The notes: generated from the letters alone by a model not told the origin. 64,000 nucleotides of DNA from CBDCLY01 sp965218715 (GCA_965218715.1 CBDCLY010000028.1:62001-126000); one strand, 5' to 3'; shown: positions 9,113-18,866, numbered from the stretch's first letter. A program made the numbers and translations.

Positions 9113-9829
9113 ATGAAAATTGCCTTGATTGGATATGGAAAGATGGGGAAAGCAATAGAAAAGCTAGCCCAAGAAAGGGGTCATGAAGTGATCCTGCGCA
9201 TCCAAAGAGCCAATCTTGAAGAGCTGAATGCCAGCAATCTTCAGAAGGTTGATGTGGCCATAGAATTTACCAATCCAGAAGCTGCAGTTCATAATATTCG
9301 AACTTGCATACAGTCCAAGACTCCAATAGTGATTGGCAGTACAGGATGGAACCATGAATTTGAAAACATCAAAGGCTTTTGCTTAGAAAACGATGGCAGC
9401 ATGATTGCCGCAAGCAATTTTAGCATCGGCGTTAACCTCTTTTTTGAATTGAACAGGCAATTGGCAAAAATCATGAACCAACATCCTAGCTATCAGGCCA
9501 ATATCGAAGAAATCCATCATACAGAAAAGAAAGATGCCCCCAGCGGAACAGCCATAAGTCTGGCAGAAGATTTAATGGACCAACATGATGGATACCAAAA
9601 TTGGAGCCTTGCTGAGAAAAGTGATGGAAAAACCCTTGCAATTAATGCTTTAAGAGAAGCAGGTGTTCCGGGCACTCATGAAATAAAATATGCCAACGAA
9701 ATTGACGAAATAAGCATTCGTCATGAAGCAAAAAACCGCAGCGGTTTTGCCTTAGGTGCAATTTTAGCTGCAGAATATTTACAAAATCATAAAGGAATCT
9801 TCACCATGCGTGATGTTCTAAAACTATAA
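9113..9829 (+). CDS. dapB: 4-hydroxy-tetrahydrodipicolinate reductase
   Basis: A 238-aa DapB, which reduces 4-hydroxy-tetrahydrodipicolinate with NAD(P)H in the diaminopimelate/lysine pathway. It has the nucleotide-binding start IALIGYGKMGKAIE, the GSTGW strand near residue 76, the ASNFSIGVNLF segment near 100 and the substrate-binding EIHHTEKKDAPSGTA near 128. It is slightly shorter than the E. coli enzyme, normal for Bacteroidota. lepB follows after 3 bp. Confidence 0.94.
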   Translation: MKIALIGYGKMGKAIEKLAQERGHEVILRIQRANLEELNASNLQKVDVAIEFTNPEAAVHNIRTCIQSKTPIVIGSTGWNHEFENIKGFCLENDGSMIAASNFSIGVNLFFELNRQLAKIMNQHPSYQANIEEIHHTEKKDAPSGTAISLAEDLMDQHDGYQNWSLAEKSDGKTLAINALREAGVPGTHEIKYANEIDEISIRHEAKNRSGFALGAILAAEYLQNHKGIFTMRDVLKL

Positions 9830-9832
9830 ATT

Positions 9833-11383
9833 ATGCTCATTCCCATTATATTAATCATCAGCTATTTTTTACTCAGCCACATTGGCCTTTACTTGCTATT
9901 TCAAAAAGCAGGACTTGGCGGTTGGAAAGCACTGATTCCATTTTATAGCACCTATTTGGCAGTAGAATTAATACAAAAACCAAAATATTGGGTGGCTGTT
10001 TATTACATCCCTTTTGTAGGATTTATTGTTTGGGTAGGCATTGTTGTAGAGCTGTTAAAGCGCTTTGGAATAATCAGTTTTTGGGAGCATGCCTTAGGAG
10101 TTGTTGCCACACCAGTTTATCTAATTTATGTTGGTTTAAAAGAGGAATACAAGTATTTGGGTGAAGGGTTCATGAATACTTACAAAAAATCGAGAGCTCG
10201 TGAATGGGCTGATGCCATTGCATTTGCTGTGATATTAGCCACCCTAATTAGAGCAATTTACATTGAGGCCTTTACCATCCCAACTTCTTCCATGGAAAAA
10301 TCACTCCTAGTGGGCGATTTCCTTTTTGTAAGCAAAGTGAATTATGGAAGTAGAATTCCGAACACTCCCATCTTCTTTCCTTTTGCGCATCATACCATGT
10401 GGTTTACAGAGGCAGTAAAATCCTATTCAGAATTGATACAATTGCCTTATACACGACTTCCAAAATTTCAAGACGTAAAAAGAAATGAAGCTGTGGTCTT
10501 TAACTTCCCGGCAGGTGATACGGTGATTGTGCAGCGACAAAATGAAACCTATTATCAAATTGTTAGAGATGAGGGTAGAAAAGCAGTTTACAATGCTTAC
10601 GACATCACCACTAGACCTGTAGATAAAAGAGAAAATTACATCAAAAGATGTGTTGCGCTTCCTGGTGATAAGGTGCAGATCATCAATGCTGATTTGATGA
10701 TTAACAATGAAGTGGCTTATCAATCTCAAGGCTTGCAATTCAGCTATTTAGTGAAATTGAGTGGAGGCCTGAACATGGAGCGTTTGCTTGAAAAGGAAAT
10801 CACTGAAGTGTATCGAACAGGCATGGAGAATGTAGTTCAAATGAACCTTACTCAAGAAAGTTTAAAGTTCATTGAAGCCTTACCTCAAGTGGAAAGATTA
10901 GAAAAAGCCATCAAACCACTTGGCTTTTACAAAGAGGGAGATTATGCTAAAAACCCAATCTTCCCAAATACGGATACTACCGAATGGACAGAAGATAATT
11001 TTGGGCCAATTCAGATTCCATATAAAGGTCAAACGATAGACTTGAACCTTAAAAACTTGCCATTGTACGAAAGAATCATTCGTGATTATGAGCTGAATTC
11101 TTTGGAAGTAAAAGGAGATAAGATCTTCATCAATGGAGAAGAAAGCAGTTCCTATACCATACAAATGGATTACTATTGGATGATGGGTGATAACCGTCAC
11201 AATTCGCAAGACAGTCGTTTTTGGGGATTTGTACCAGAAGACCATGTAGTTGGGAAAGCAGTTTTCATTTGGATGTCATTGGATCCGAACAAAAGTTTCC
11301 TTAAAAAGGTTAGATGGAATAGAATATTTTCATTGATACATAAAGATGGCGACGCCTATGGTGATCGCATTCCTCAAAATTAA
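9833..11383 (+). CDS. lepB: Signal peptidase I (long Bacteroidota form)
   Basis: A 516-aa inner-membrane S26 peptidase that cleaves Sec signal peptides. Residues 1-115 hold several hydrophobic helices (a DUF5684-like N-terminal part), then the catalytic Ser lies in TIPTSSMEKSLLVGD near 149, the general-base Lys in YIKRCVALPGDKV near 270, and the C-terminal box MGDNRHNSQDSRFWGF near 450. A roughly 150-residue insertion between the Lys region and the last box is usual in Bacteroidota and explains the length. The ATG is 3 bp after the dapB stop. Confidence 0.92.
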   Translation: MLIPIILIISYFLLSHIGLYLLFQKAGLGGWKALIPFYSTYLAVELIQKPKYWVAVYYIPFVGFIVWVGIVVELLKRFGIISFWEHALGVVATPVYLIYVGLKEEYKYLGEGFMNTYKKSRAREWADAIAFAVILATLIRAIYIEAFTIPTSSMEKSLLVGDFLFVSKVNYGSRIPNTPIFFPFAHHTMWFTEAVKSYSELIQLPYTRLPKFQDVKRNEAVVFNFPAGDTVIVQRQNETYYQIVRDEGRKAVYNAYDITTRPVDKRENYIKRCVALPGDKVQIINADLMINNEVAYQSQGLQFSYLVKLSGGLNMERLLEKEITEVYRTGMENVVQMNLTQESLKFIEALPQVERLEKAIKPLGFYKEGDYAKNPIFPNTDTTEWTEDNFGPIQIPYKGQTIDLNLKNLPLYERIIRDYELNSLEVKGDKIFINGEESSSYTIQMDYYWMMGDNRHNSQDSRFWGFVPEDHVVGKAVFIWMSLDPNKSFLKKVRWNRIFSLIHKDGDAYGDRIPQN

Positions 11384-11390
11384 AAGAGCC

Positions 11391-12119
11391 ATGGCAGAAC
11401 AAGTTGTTCCCTATAAAGAGAAAGCAGATTCTAAAAAAGAACAAGTTGCAGAGATGTTTGATAACATCGCGCATCGCTATGATTTCTTGAATCATTTCTT
11501 AAGCCTAGGAATTGATAAAAGCTGGAGAAGAAGAGCAATTCGGGAGTTAAAAAACGATCAAGTTAAAGTAATGCTCGATGTGGCTACAGGAACAGGTGAT
11601 TTCGCTCTTGCCGCAATAAAGCTCAATCCAGAAAAGGTATACGGGATCGACATTAGTCGAGGCATGTTGGAAAAAGGCAAAGAAAAAATGAAAACCAAAG
11701 GGAAAGAGGCGCTCATCCATTTGGATTATGGAGATTCTGAAAACATTCCTTTTGAAGACGAAAAATTTGATGCGCTAACCGTTGCTTTCGGTGTTAGAAA
11801 TTTTGAGAACCTCGAATTGGGACTAAAAGAAATGCAGCGTGTATTGAAAAAAGGCGGCAAAGCAATCATTCTAGAGTTTTCTAAACCTCAAGGTTTTCCT
11901 ATTAAGCAAGTCTATAATTTCTATTTCAACCATCTACTTCCAAGTATAGGCAAATTGATTTCTAAGGACAGCAGGGCCTATACTTATTTGCCAGAATCTG
12001 TTCAGGCTTTTCCAGAGGGCAAAGAATTTGAAAGTATATTAGAAAAGCTAGGGTATAAGGTTCATAAAACAATTCCTCAGTTTTTTGGGATTGCGTCAAT
12101 CTATGTTGCAGAAAAATAA
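11391..12119 (+). CDS. ubiE: Demethylmenaquinone methyltransferase
   Basis: A 242-aa UbiE/MenG, the C-methyltransferase that makes menaquinone from demethylmenaquinone. It has FDNIAHRYDFLNHFLSLGID near residue 22, the SAM-binding DVATGTGDFAL near 64, AFGVRNFEN near 128 and ILEFSKPQ near 160, all family signatures. The ATG at 11391 is 7 bp after lepB; an in-frame ATG at 11346 inside lepB adds 15 unconserved residues. A menaquinone-only respiratory chain would match the Na+-NQR operon in this window. Confidence 0.93.
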   Translation: MAEQVVPYKEKADSKKEQVAEMFDNIAHRYDFLNHFLSLGIDKSWRRRAIRELKNDQVKVMLDVATGTGDFALAAIKLNPEKVYGIDISRGMLEKGKEKMKTKGKEALIHLDYGDSENIPFEDEKFDALTVAFGVRNFENLELGLKEMQRVLKKGGKAIILEFSKPQGFPIKQVYNFYFNHLLPSIGKLISKDSRAYTYLPESVQAFPEGKEFESILEKLGYKVHKTIPQFFGIASIYVAEK

Positions 12120-12131
12120 ATCAGGAAAGCT

Positions 12132-12139
12132 TACGTTTG
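12132..12139 (+). promoter_or_regulatory. Promoter -7 element of porT
   Basis: TACGTTTG matches TAnnTTTG and ends 12 bp before the ATG at 12152. It suggests that porT has its own promoter although it directly follows ubiE, and it argues against an upstream start at 12137. Confidence 0.5.
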
Positions 12140-12151
12140 CAATCGAAATTT

Positions 12152-12859
12152 ATGAAACTCCTTTTTAGCCTTTTCCTCAGTTTAATATTGACCTTCGCTT
12201 TTGCTCAAGAACCAAAATCGAAAAACTTGCAACGCTTTGATGTAAAGAAAGTGCATTTTGGATTTTCATTGGGATTAAATTCTGGAAGCTTTGCACTGGA
12301 TAGAAAACCATTTGATTCCTCCATAGATTCTTTGGCAAGCATCACTGTGGATAATCAGAGTGGCTTTAACTTGGGTATAGTTTCCGACATCCATTTGGGT
12401 AATTCATTCAACCTGCGCTTCTTACCTACCTTGGTATTTGCTCAAAGAAATGTTTCCTACCTTTTTCTCCCAAAAGATGATTTACCATACTTGGTAGAGC
12501 GACCAGTAGAATCAACTTACCTCGATTTTCCCGTATTGTTTAAATATCGTTCTGCGAGGTTAAATAATTTCGCAGCCTACTTCATAGGAGGGGCAAAATA
12601 CTCCATCGATTTAGCCTCAAACCAAGACGTGAGCAATGACGACATTCCAGAGTCCATCATCAAGTTAAAAAAGAATACTCTTGCCGCTGAAGTTGGCATT
12701 GGCACTGATTTCTTTCTTCCCTTTTTCAAATTTGCTCTAGAATTAAAGATGTCTTATTCTTTGGATGATGCACTCATTCACGACAATACCGAATTGTCTG
12801 ACCCCATCGACCGCATCGTTCCAAAAATGTTCTTTTTCACGCTATTGTTTGAGGGTTAA
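12152..12859 (+). CDS. porT: PorT family protein (type IX secretion)
   Basis: A 235-aa outer-membrane beta-barrel protein of the PorT/SprT family needed for type IX secretion. It has a signal peptide (LLFSLFLSLILTFAFAQ) and a barrel of alternating strands with HFGFSLGLNSGSF near residue 32, RFLPTLVFAQRNVSY near 88 and LDFPVLFKYRSAR near 122. Placement directly after ubiE is the conserved setting of porT in Flavobacteriia. Two other T9SS-linked genes lie in this window (40.7-43.2 kb and 49.7 kb). Confidence 0.8.
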   Translation: MKLLFSLFLSLILTFAFAQEPKSKNLQRFDVKKVHFGFSLGLNSGSFALDRKPFDSSIDSLASITVDNQSGFNLGIVSDIHLGNSFNLRFLPTLVFAQRNVSYLFLPKDDLPYLVERPVESTYLDFPVLFKYRSARLNNFAAYFIGGAKYSIDLASNQDVSNDDIPESIIKLKKNTLAAEVGIGTDFFLPFFKFALELKMSYSLDDALIHDNTELSDPIDRIVPKMFFFTLLFEG

Positions 12860-12874
12860 TCCTCTATCAATAAT

Positions 12875-12882
12875 TAGCTTTG
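12875..12882 (+). promoter_or_regulatory. Promoter -7 element of lplA
   Basis: TAGCTTTG, a TAnnTTTG match, ends 10 bp before the ATG at 12893. Confidence 0.5.
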
Positions 12883-12892
12883 TAAAAAAAAC

Positions 12893-13873
12893 ATGCGTTG
12901 CATTTTTCACGAGTCTACCGATCCCTTTTTTAACATCGCCACAGACGAATACATTTTCAAGCATTTTGAAGAAGATTGCTTCATGCTTTGGCGGAACGAC
13001 AATGCCATAATTGTTGGGAAACATCAAAATACCTTGGCAGAAATCAATGTGGATTATGTGAAAGAAAAAAACATCAGCGTGGTGCGTAGACTTTCTGGTG
13101 GCGGAGCAGTTTATCATGATTTAGGCAACCTCAATTTTACTTTCACCCATTCTGGAAAAGGGGACGATATGGTTGATTTTCAGAAGTACACTCAACCCAT
13201 AATTGAGGTTTTGAATGACTTGGATGTTCCGGCAAAATTTGAAGGTAGAAACGACATTACCATTTTGGGTAAAAAGTTTTCTGGAAATGCAGAACATGTC
13301 TTCAAGAACAAAGTGCTTCATCATGGCACCATACTTTATGCTTCTGAGATGAAAGATGTAAGCGGAGCATTAAAAATCAATCCTTTAAAATACAAAGACA
13401 GAGCTGTTAAGTCGATTCCAAAACGAGTGACCAATGTTAGCGAACACCTAAAAGTGGATTTAAGCCTTGAAGATTTCACTCAAAAAATAATGGATCATGT
13501 GCTTAAGACCAATCCTGATAGTTACTTGTATAAATTCACGGATGAGGATTTAGCAGCCATTCAAAAAATTAGGAATGAAAAATATGCCACTTGGGAATGG
13601 AATTACGGCCATTCGCCCAGCTATGATTTAAGAAATGGAGTTAGAACCAATGGTGGGACTTTGGAGATCAACCTCAATGTGAAAAAAGGGAAGATTACGG
13701 AAGCCAAGATTTACGGAGATTTCTTTAACACCAAAGACATCCAAGACATCGAGGAAGCATTAGTGGGAATTAGTCATGATGAAGCATCCATTAGAGAATG
13801 CCTAAAGAAAAGTGATTTTGAATCTTACTTCCACAAAATAAGTTTGGAAGACATTATCGCTGCCTTTTTCTAA
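12893..13873 (+). CDS. lplA: Lipoate-protein ligase A
   Basis: A 326-aa LplA that adenylates lipoate and attaches it to E2 and GcvH domains. The start FHESTDPFFNIATDEYIFKH, the RRLSGGGAVYHDLGNLNFTF substrate loop near residue 70 and the catalytic KFSGNAEHV near 125 are diagnostic; the C-terminal accessory domain (residues 250-326) is present. The gene converges on the fused 2-oxoacid dehydrogenase E1, with the two stop codons overlapping by 4 bp; E1 works with a lipoylated E2, so the pairing is functionally sensible. Confidence 0.92.
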   Translation: MRCIFHESTDPFFNIATDEYIFKHFEEDCFMLWRNDNAIIVGKHQNTLAEINVDYVKEKNISVVRRLSGGGAVYHDLGNLNFTFTHSGKGDDMVDFQKYTQPIIEVLNDLDVPAKFEGRNDITILGKKFSGNAEHVFKNKVLHHGTILYASEMKDVSGALKINPLKYKDRAVKSIPKRVTNVSEHLKVDLSLEDFTQKIMDHVLKTNPDSYLYKFTDEDLAAIQKIRNEKYATWEWNYGHSPSYDLRNGVRTNGGTLEINLNVKKGKITEAKIYGDFFNTKDIQDIEEALVGISHDEASIRECLKKSDFESYFHKISLEDIIAAFF

Positions 13874-15843
13874 TAAGCCAAAAGCTCATCGATGGCCTTT
13901 TTAAGGTCATTCTCTGGCAAATAATTATCCTCTAAACTTTTGGTAAAAGGAATTGGGGTATCCAATGATCCTAAGCGTTTTACTGGTGCATCTAAGTATT
14001 CAAAACAATGCTCTGCAATTGAAGAGGCAATTTCACCGCCTAAACCACCAAAAAGATTGTCCTCATGCAAGACCAAAACCCTTCCGGTCTTTTTAACGGA
14101 AGCAAAAATGCTTTCGGTATCCAATGGACTTAGCGTAAGCAAGTCGACTAGGTCCATGTCGTAACCTTCTTGTTCTTGAATTTTCTTGGCCCAATGCACG
14201 CCCATTCCGTAGGTAATCACAGAGAACTTTTCACCAGAATTAAGTAATTCAGCCTTGCCAATTTCTTGAGTATAATAGCCATCTGGAACATCTTCATTAA
14301 TGCTTCTGTAAAGTGCTTTATGCTCAAAAAACAGAATGGGATTGGGATCTTCGAAAGCCCTTAAGAGGAGGCCTTTTGCTTGGGCCGGACTAGAAGGATA
14401 AACCACCTTCAAACCAGGGATGTGCGTGAACCAAGCTTCATTGCTTTGAGAATGAAAAGGCCCAGCAGCTACACCAGCTCCTGTAGGCATGCGGATAACT
14501 ACATCTGCATTTTGTCCCCAGCGCCAGTGTATTTTAGCGAGATTATTTACGATCTGATTAAAGCCTTCTGTCACAAAATCTGCAAACTGCATTTCCATCA
14601 TGGCTTTATGTCCATTGATGGATAAGCCCAAAGAGGAACCAACAATGGCAGCTTCACACAAGGGAGTATTCCTAACCCGTTCAGCACCGTATTTTTCGAT
14701 CAATCCTTCACTTGCTTTAAAAACACCACCATAAGCACCAATGTCTTGTCCCATTAGCACCAAGTTATCGTGCTTCTCCATGGCCAAATCAAGTGCATCG
14801 GCAACCGCATCAATTAAACGCTTGTTGGTTTTATTTTCTCCCGCAGGACTTATTTCAGTATCGAATGCAGCAAATAAATCTTGGTATTCGTCTGCAGTAT
14901 CTGCAACAATATCAGCTTCATTAAAGGCGATGTCTAATCCTTGATTGATTTCTTCTTTTATTGCTTCTTTAAATTCCAATTCTTGGGCTTCAGTCAGCAA
15001 ACCTATTTGCTTCAAGAAAAGTTCATAATTGACCACAGGATCTTTTACCGCCCAATGATCAAACAATTCTTGAGGAACATATTTGGTCCCAGATGCTTCT
15101 TCATGTCCGCGCATTCTAAAAGTCATGCACTCCAAAATAATTGGTCTTGGAAACTGTCGCATCGAAGTGGCCAGCTCATTCACCATTTGATGAACAGCCA
15201 ATACATTGTTGCCATCCACTTGGTGAGCTTCCATGCCATATCCTATTCCTTTATCGATAAAATGAGCACATTTGAATTGCTCAGAAGAAGGTGTTGACAA
15301 GCCATATCCATTGTTTTCTATGATGAAAATTACTGGCAAATTCCAAACTGCGGCTACGTTCAATGATTCATGAAAATCACCCTGACTGGTTGCGCCATCT
15401 CCAGTAAATGCAAGCGTTACTTTGCCCTCTTTTTTTAGAAGATTGCCGAGTGCGATGCCATCAGCCACACCCAGTTGTGAACCAAGATGTGAGATCATTC
15501 CTACAATGTGGTCTTCTGATGAACCAAAATGGAAAGAACGATCTCTTCCTTTGGTATAGCCAGATTTTTTTCCCTGAAATTGTGCAAAAAGTTTTTGAAG
15601 CGGCAACTCGCGACAAGTAAACACCCCCAAATTTCTGTGCATTGGAAGAATGAACTCGTCTTTTTGCAATGCCATTGTTGCTCCAACAGAAATTGCCTCT
15701 TGTCCAATTCCGGAAAACCACTTAGAGATTTTTCCTTGTCGGAGTAAAATCAACATCTTCTCCTCAATCATTCTTGGCTTGAGCAAGCCCTTGTATAAGT
15801 TGATCAGTTCTTCATTACTCAACTGACCTCGAAAAAATTCCAT
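13870..15843 (-). CDS. 2-oxoisovalerate (branched-chain) dehydrogenase E1, fused alpha and beta subunits
   Basis: A 657-aa thiamine-diphosphate enzyme that decarboxylates branched-chain 2-oxoacids and passes the acyl group to lipoyl-E2. The alpha half (about 1-325) contains the TPP motif GDGATSQGDFHESLN near 147 through IIENN; the beta half (about 335-657) has MGQDIGAYGGVFKASEGL near 365 and RMPTGAGVAAGPFHSQS near 460. Natural alpha-beta fusion is usual in Bacteroidota. The next gene, on the other strand, is a small membrane protein. A pyruvate dehydrogenase-like role is possible but less likely. Confidence 0.88.
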   Translation of the reverse strand: MEFFRGQLSNEELINLYKGLLKPRMIEEKMLILLRQGKISKWFSGIGQEAISVGATMALQKDEFILPMHRNLGVFTCRELPLQKLFAQFQGKKSGYTKGRDRSFHFGSSEDHIVGMISHLGSQLGVADGIALGNLLKKEGKVTLAFTGDGATSQGDFHESLNVAAVWNLPVIFIIENNGYGLSTPSSEQFKCAHFIDKGIGYGMEAHQVDGNNVLAVHQMVNELATSMRQFPRPIILECMTFRMRGHEEASGTKYVPQELFDHWAVKDPVVNYELFLKQIGLLTEAQELEFKEAIKEEINQGLDIAFNEADIVADTADEYQDLFAAFDTEISPAGENKTNKRLIDAVADALDLAMEKHDNLVLMGQDIGAYGGVFKASEGLIEKYGAERVRNTPLCEAAIVGSSLGLSINGHKAMMEMQFADFVTEGFNQIVNNLAKIHWRWGQNADVVIRMPTGAGVAAGPFHSQSNEAWFTHIPGLKVVYPSSPAQAKGLLLRAFEDPNPILFFEHKALYRSINEDVPDGYYTQEIGKAELLNSGEKFSVITYGMGVHWAKKIQEQEGYDMDLVDLLTLSPLDTESIFASVKKTGRVLVLHEDNLFGGLGGEIASSIAEHCFEYLDAPVKRLGSLDTPIPFTKSLEDNYLPENDLKKAIDELLAY

Positions 15844-15929
15844 AAATGAACTATTTGCTCTTCTTTCCTTTGCTTTTTGATGCTAGGATTTTGACTAATT
15901 TTGATTGCAAAGAAACGGAAATAAAGTAG

Positions 15930-16085
15930 ATGAGCGCTCAAGAAATTGGACTTGGAATATTAATCGCATTGGCAGTATTTTATTTGGCAAGAAACATCAG
16001 AAATCAAGTAAAATCGCACAATTGCGACGATTGCTCATTGATGGACATGAAAAAAGAATCTGAATTGAAAAAGGAAAAAACTTAA
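15930..16085 (+). CDS. Small Cys-containing membrane protein, FeoB-associated type
   Basis: A 51-residue protein: one N-terminal transmembrane helix (IGLGILIALAVFYLARNI), then a Cys pair NCDDC near residue 36 and a Lys/Glu-rich tail. This resembles the short FeoB-associated Cys-rich membrane proteins of Bacteroidota, but no feoB is next to it. A TAATTTTG promoter element at 15896-15903 lies 26 bp upstream of the ATG, which supports expression. Family assignment is by resemblance only. Confidence 0.6.
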   Translation: MSAQEIGLGILIALAVFYLARNIRNQVKSHNCDDCSLMDMKKESELKKEKT

Positions 16086-16109
16086 GCCACAATTTCCTAT
16101 TGCATTTAA

Positions 16110-16117
16110 TATCTTTG
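16110..16117 (+). promoter_or_regulatory. Promoter -7 element of the LTA-synthase-like gene
   Basis: TATCTTTG matches TAnnTTTG and ends 6 bp before the ATG at 16124, favouring that start over an in-frame TTG at 16100. Confidence 0.55.
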
Positions 16118-16123
16118 GCAAAC

Positions 16124-17977
16124 ATGAAAGGCATTGCTCAATATTACCTCGCACTCTTTTCAAGATTGTCTATTGGCTTGGCATTCTTAAGCCTTTGCAG
16201 ATTCCTCTTTTATTGGTTCAATTACAATTATTTTGGAGAATTGACCTGGAATTTGATCTATGGCGGTTTTCGCTTCGACTTGATTGCTTTAAGCATTTGC
16301 TCCCTCCCTTTTGTATTGTCTTATTTTCTTCCATTCCGCTTAAAAAAGTTAGAGAAGTTTTTGTTCATTCTCACCACTACCCTGCTCATCGCGCCAAATG
16401 TGTTGGATTTTGAATATTTCAAATTCACCTTCAAGAGAACGGGAATAGAATTGTTTACTGCAAAAGGATTGGCCCAAGATGTTTGGTCGGTGCTACCCCA
16501 ATTCATCATCGATTATTGGTACTTGTTCATCCTTGCTTTTCTTCTGATATACTTATCAGGCTATCTCTATGAAAAGTGCCCCAAAAGGCCAGAGAAAAAC
16601 CCAAAACTCCTTCCTTACCTTTTCTTAGTAATTACAAGTCTAGGGATCCTATTGATCGCTTCAAGAGGCGGGTTGCAATTGCGGCCTTTAAGTGTTTTAG
16701 ATGCAAGCAGATATGCCGATGCGAAAAGCATACCTGTTGTTCTCAACACTCCGTTCACACTGATTAAATCTTCTTATAAAGAAGGGATAGAAGTCCCGAA
16801 TTACTTAAATGAAGCAATTGCTAAAAAACTCTATCAGCCCATACAGCATTTCGACTTGGATAGCAATAAAAGCAAACCCAATGTAGTGCTCATCATAGTA
16901 GAAAGTCTCGGGCAAGAATACATGGGCAGCTATTCAGGCAAAACCAGCTACACTCCCTTTCTTGATTCTCTTTTGAAAGAAAGTCTTTGGTTTAAACACT
17001 CGTTTGCAAACGCCAAAAAATCAATAGAAGCATTGCCAGCCGTTTTAGCCGGCTTGCCAGCACTGATGAACACGCCTTATATTTCTAGTAAGTATGCCGG
17101 AAATAAACTTTCGGCTTTACCACAAACCTTAAAAGAGAATGGATATTCCACCCATTTCTTTCACGGAGGTGCGAATGGCACTATGGGTTTCAATGGTTTT
17201 GCTACCATGGCTGGAGTAGAACATTATTACGGATTAGATGAATACCCAAATGAGGAAGATTATGATGGTAATTGGGGCATCTATGACGAGCCCTATTTAA
17301 GCTATTTTAAAAATGAATTGGATACCAAGAAAGAACCATTCTTTGCTGGAATGTTTACCCTAAGTTCCCATCATCCTTTTAAAGTGCCCGAAGAACATTT
17401 AGATGAATTGAAAGAAGGCCCATTACCCATTCACAGAACCATTCGATATGCCGATTTGGCTTTAAGGAAGTTTTTCAATCAAGCAAAAACCAGTAATTGG
17501 TTCAACAATACCTTATTTGTGATCACGGCTGATCATACCTCTCAAATCGAGCATGCTAAATATGGCACTCAAATGGGAATTTATAAGGTTCCGCTTATGT
17601 TTTATTCTCCACAATTAATTCAAGCGAAAGCCAGTAAAAAATTGGTTCAGCAGGCCGACATCTTCCCCTCCATTATCGATTTTGTTGGAATAGAACAATC
17701 CATTTTGAGCTATGGCTATTCAGTTTTTGAGGAACATCCCAATCGCTTTGCAATAAATTTCATCAATGGCATTTATCAATATGCGCAAGGAGATTATTGC
17801 CTTCATTTTAATGGTGAAGAATCCATTGCTCTTTACAATTTTAAAAAGGACGTGTTCATGGCCAAGAACATCTTAGATTCTGAGGCTGCACAAGTGAAAG
17901 TGATGCAAATGCAATTGAAAGCGATAATTCAGGACTATAATGATCGCATGGTTAATAATCAATTGAGAAATGAATAA
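16124..17977 (+). CDS. LTA synthase family protein (membrane-anchored sulfatase/phosphoglycerol transferase)
   Basis: A 617-aa protein with five transmembrane helices in residues 1-190 and a periplasmic alkaline-phosphatase/sulfatase domain after about 255. Visible motifs are NVVLIIVESLGQEYMGSY (metal-binding Glu), ANAKKSIEALPAVLAGLP (putative nucleophile Ser), FHGGANGTMGF, LSSHHPF and VITADHTSQ, in the order of lipoteichoic-acid synthase-like enzymes. In Gram-negatives such proteins modify glycans or lipids with phosphoglycerol or phosphoethanolamine. It overlaps the downstream lipid kinase by 8 bp, so a joint role in envelope lipid metabolism is plausible. Confidence 0.85.
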   Translation: MKGIAQYYLALFSRLSIGLAFLSLCRFLFYWFNYNYFGELTWNLIYGGFRFDLIALSICSLPFVLSYFLPFRLKKLEKFLFILTTTLLIAPNVLDFEYFKFTFKRTGIELFTAKGLAQDVWSVLPQFIIDYWYLFILAFLLIYLSGYLYEKCPKRPEKNPKLLPYLFLVITSLGILLIASRGGLQLRPLSVLDASRYADAKSIPVVLNTPFTLIKSSYKEGIEVPNYLNEAIAKKLYQPIQHFDLDSNKSKPNVVLIIVESLGQEYMGSYSGKTSYTPFLDSLLKESLWFKHSFANAKKSIEALPAVLAGLPALMNTPYISSKYAGNKLSALPQTLKENGYSTHFFHGGANGTMGFNGFATMAGVEHYYGLDEYPNEEDYDGNWGIYDEPYLSYFKNELDTKKEPFFAGMFTLSSHHPFKVPEEHLDELKEGPLPIHRTIRYADLALRKFFNQAKTSNWFNNTLFVITADHTSQIEHAKYGTQMGIYKVPLMFYSPQLIQAKASKKLVQQADIFPSIIDFVGIEQSILSYGYSVFEEHPNRFAINFINGIYQYAQGDYCLHFNGEESIALYNFKKDVFMAKNILDSEAAQVKVMQMQLKAIIQDYNDRMVNNQLRNE

Positions 17978-18839
17978 TTCCAAGCAAATTCATTTCATCA
18001 TCAATCCCATTTCTGGTGGGAAAAACAAAGACGATTTAGCCAATAAATTGAAGACCCATCTATCGCCAGAAATTCATTTTGAATGTCATTTTACTAAAGG
18101 TCATCTTGATGCAACCAAGCTTACAAAAGAAGCCGTAAAAAATGGAGCAGATGCCGTTATTGCTGTTGGTGGAGATGGATCGGTGAATGAAGTGGCATCA
18201 GGTTTAATTGACAGCAATGTGGCTTTAGGAATTTTACCATTTGGATCAGGCAATGGTTTTGCTCGGCATTTCGGCATTCCCATGAATACGGTACAAGCAA
18301 TTAAAAAAATCAATGAATTTAAAACCCAACAAGTAGATGTGGCCTATGCCAATGAAGAGCCATTTTTTGCTCTAGCAGGAATCGGGTTTGATGCATCCGT
18401 TGGCAAAAGTTTCGATGAGCACAGTAAGCGGGGTTTTCTCACCTATACCGAAGTGGCTTTTCAAGAATACCGCAACTACCAACCATTTAACTTGGAGATG
18501 GAAGTGGACGGAGTGAAACAGTCGTATCAACCCTTTTTGATCAGCATCGCCAATACCAGTCAGTATGGGAACAACGCCTGGATTGCTCCAAAAGCAAAAG
18601 CCGATGACGGACTCTTAGAAGTTTGCATCTTGAACCCATTTCCTAACATTCGACTGCTAGAAGTGGTTTGGCAGCTCTTCAATAAAAAGATTACAGATTC
18701 TTCTTATTATGAATGCTTCTCAGGGAAGGAAATCAAGATCACTGGAATTCACGAATACCACATCGATGGAGAGCCAAAAAAATGCAAAGGAGTGCTTCTC
18801 ATTAGAATTCAAAGTGATGCACTTAAGGTAATTATCTAA
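17970..18839 (+). CDS. Diacylglycerol/lipid kinase family protein (YegS type)
   Basis: A 289-aa lipid kinase. It has FIINPISGGKNKDD near residue 7, the nucleotide-binding VGGDGSVNEVASGL near 66, LPFGSGNGFARHFGIP near 90 and the C-terminal HIDGEP near 266, all typical of DAGK-catalytic domain proteins that phosphorylate diacylglycerol or related lipids. Its start overlaps the end of the LTA-synthase-like gene, and diacylglycerol is the by-product of phosphoglycerol transfer, so the kinase may recycle it (inference). Confidence 0.88.
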   Translation: MNNSKQIHFIINPISGGKNKDDLANKLKTHLSPEIHFECHFTKGHLDATKLTKEAVKNGADAVIAVGGDGSVNEVASGLIDSNVALGILPFGSGNGFARHFGIPMNTVQAIKKINEFKTQQVDVAYANEEPFFALAGIGFDASVGKSFDEHSKRGFLTYTEVAFQEYRNYQPFNLEMEVDGVKQSYQPFLISIANTSQYGNNAWIAPKAKADDGLLEVCILNPFPNIRLLEVVWQLFNKKITDSSYYECFSGKEIKITGIHEYHIDGEPKKCKGVLLIRIQSDALKVII

Positions 18840-18866
18840 GACATTATACCGTTAATCACAAGCTTC

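Noticed and set aside
13870..13873. Overlapping stops of lplA and the E1 gene as a sign of error
   Set aside because: Both proteins end at normal family positions, and short convergent overlaps occur several times in this compact genome.
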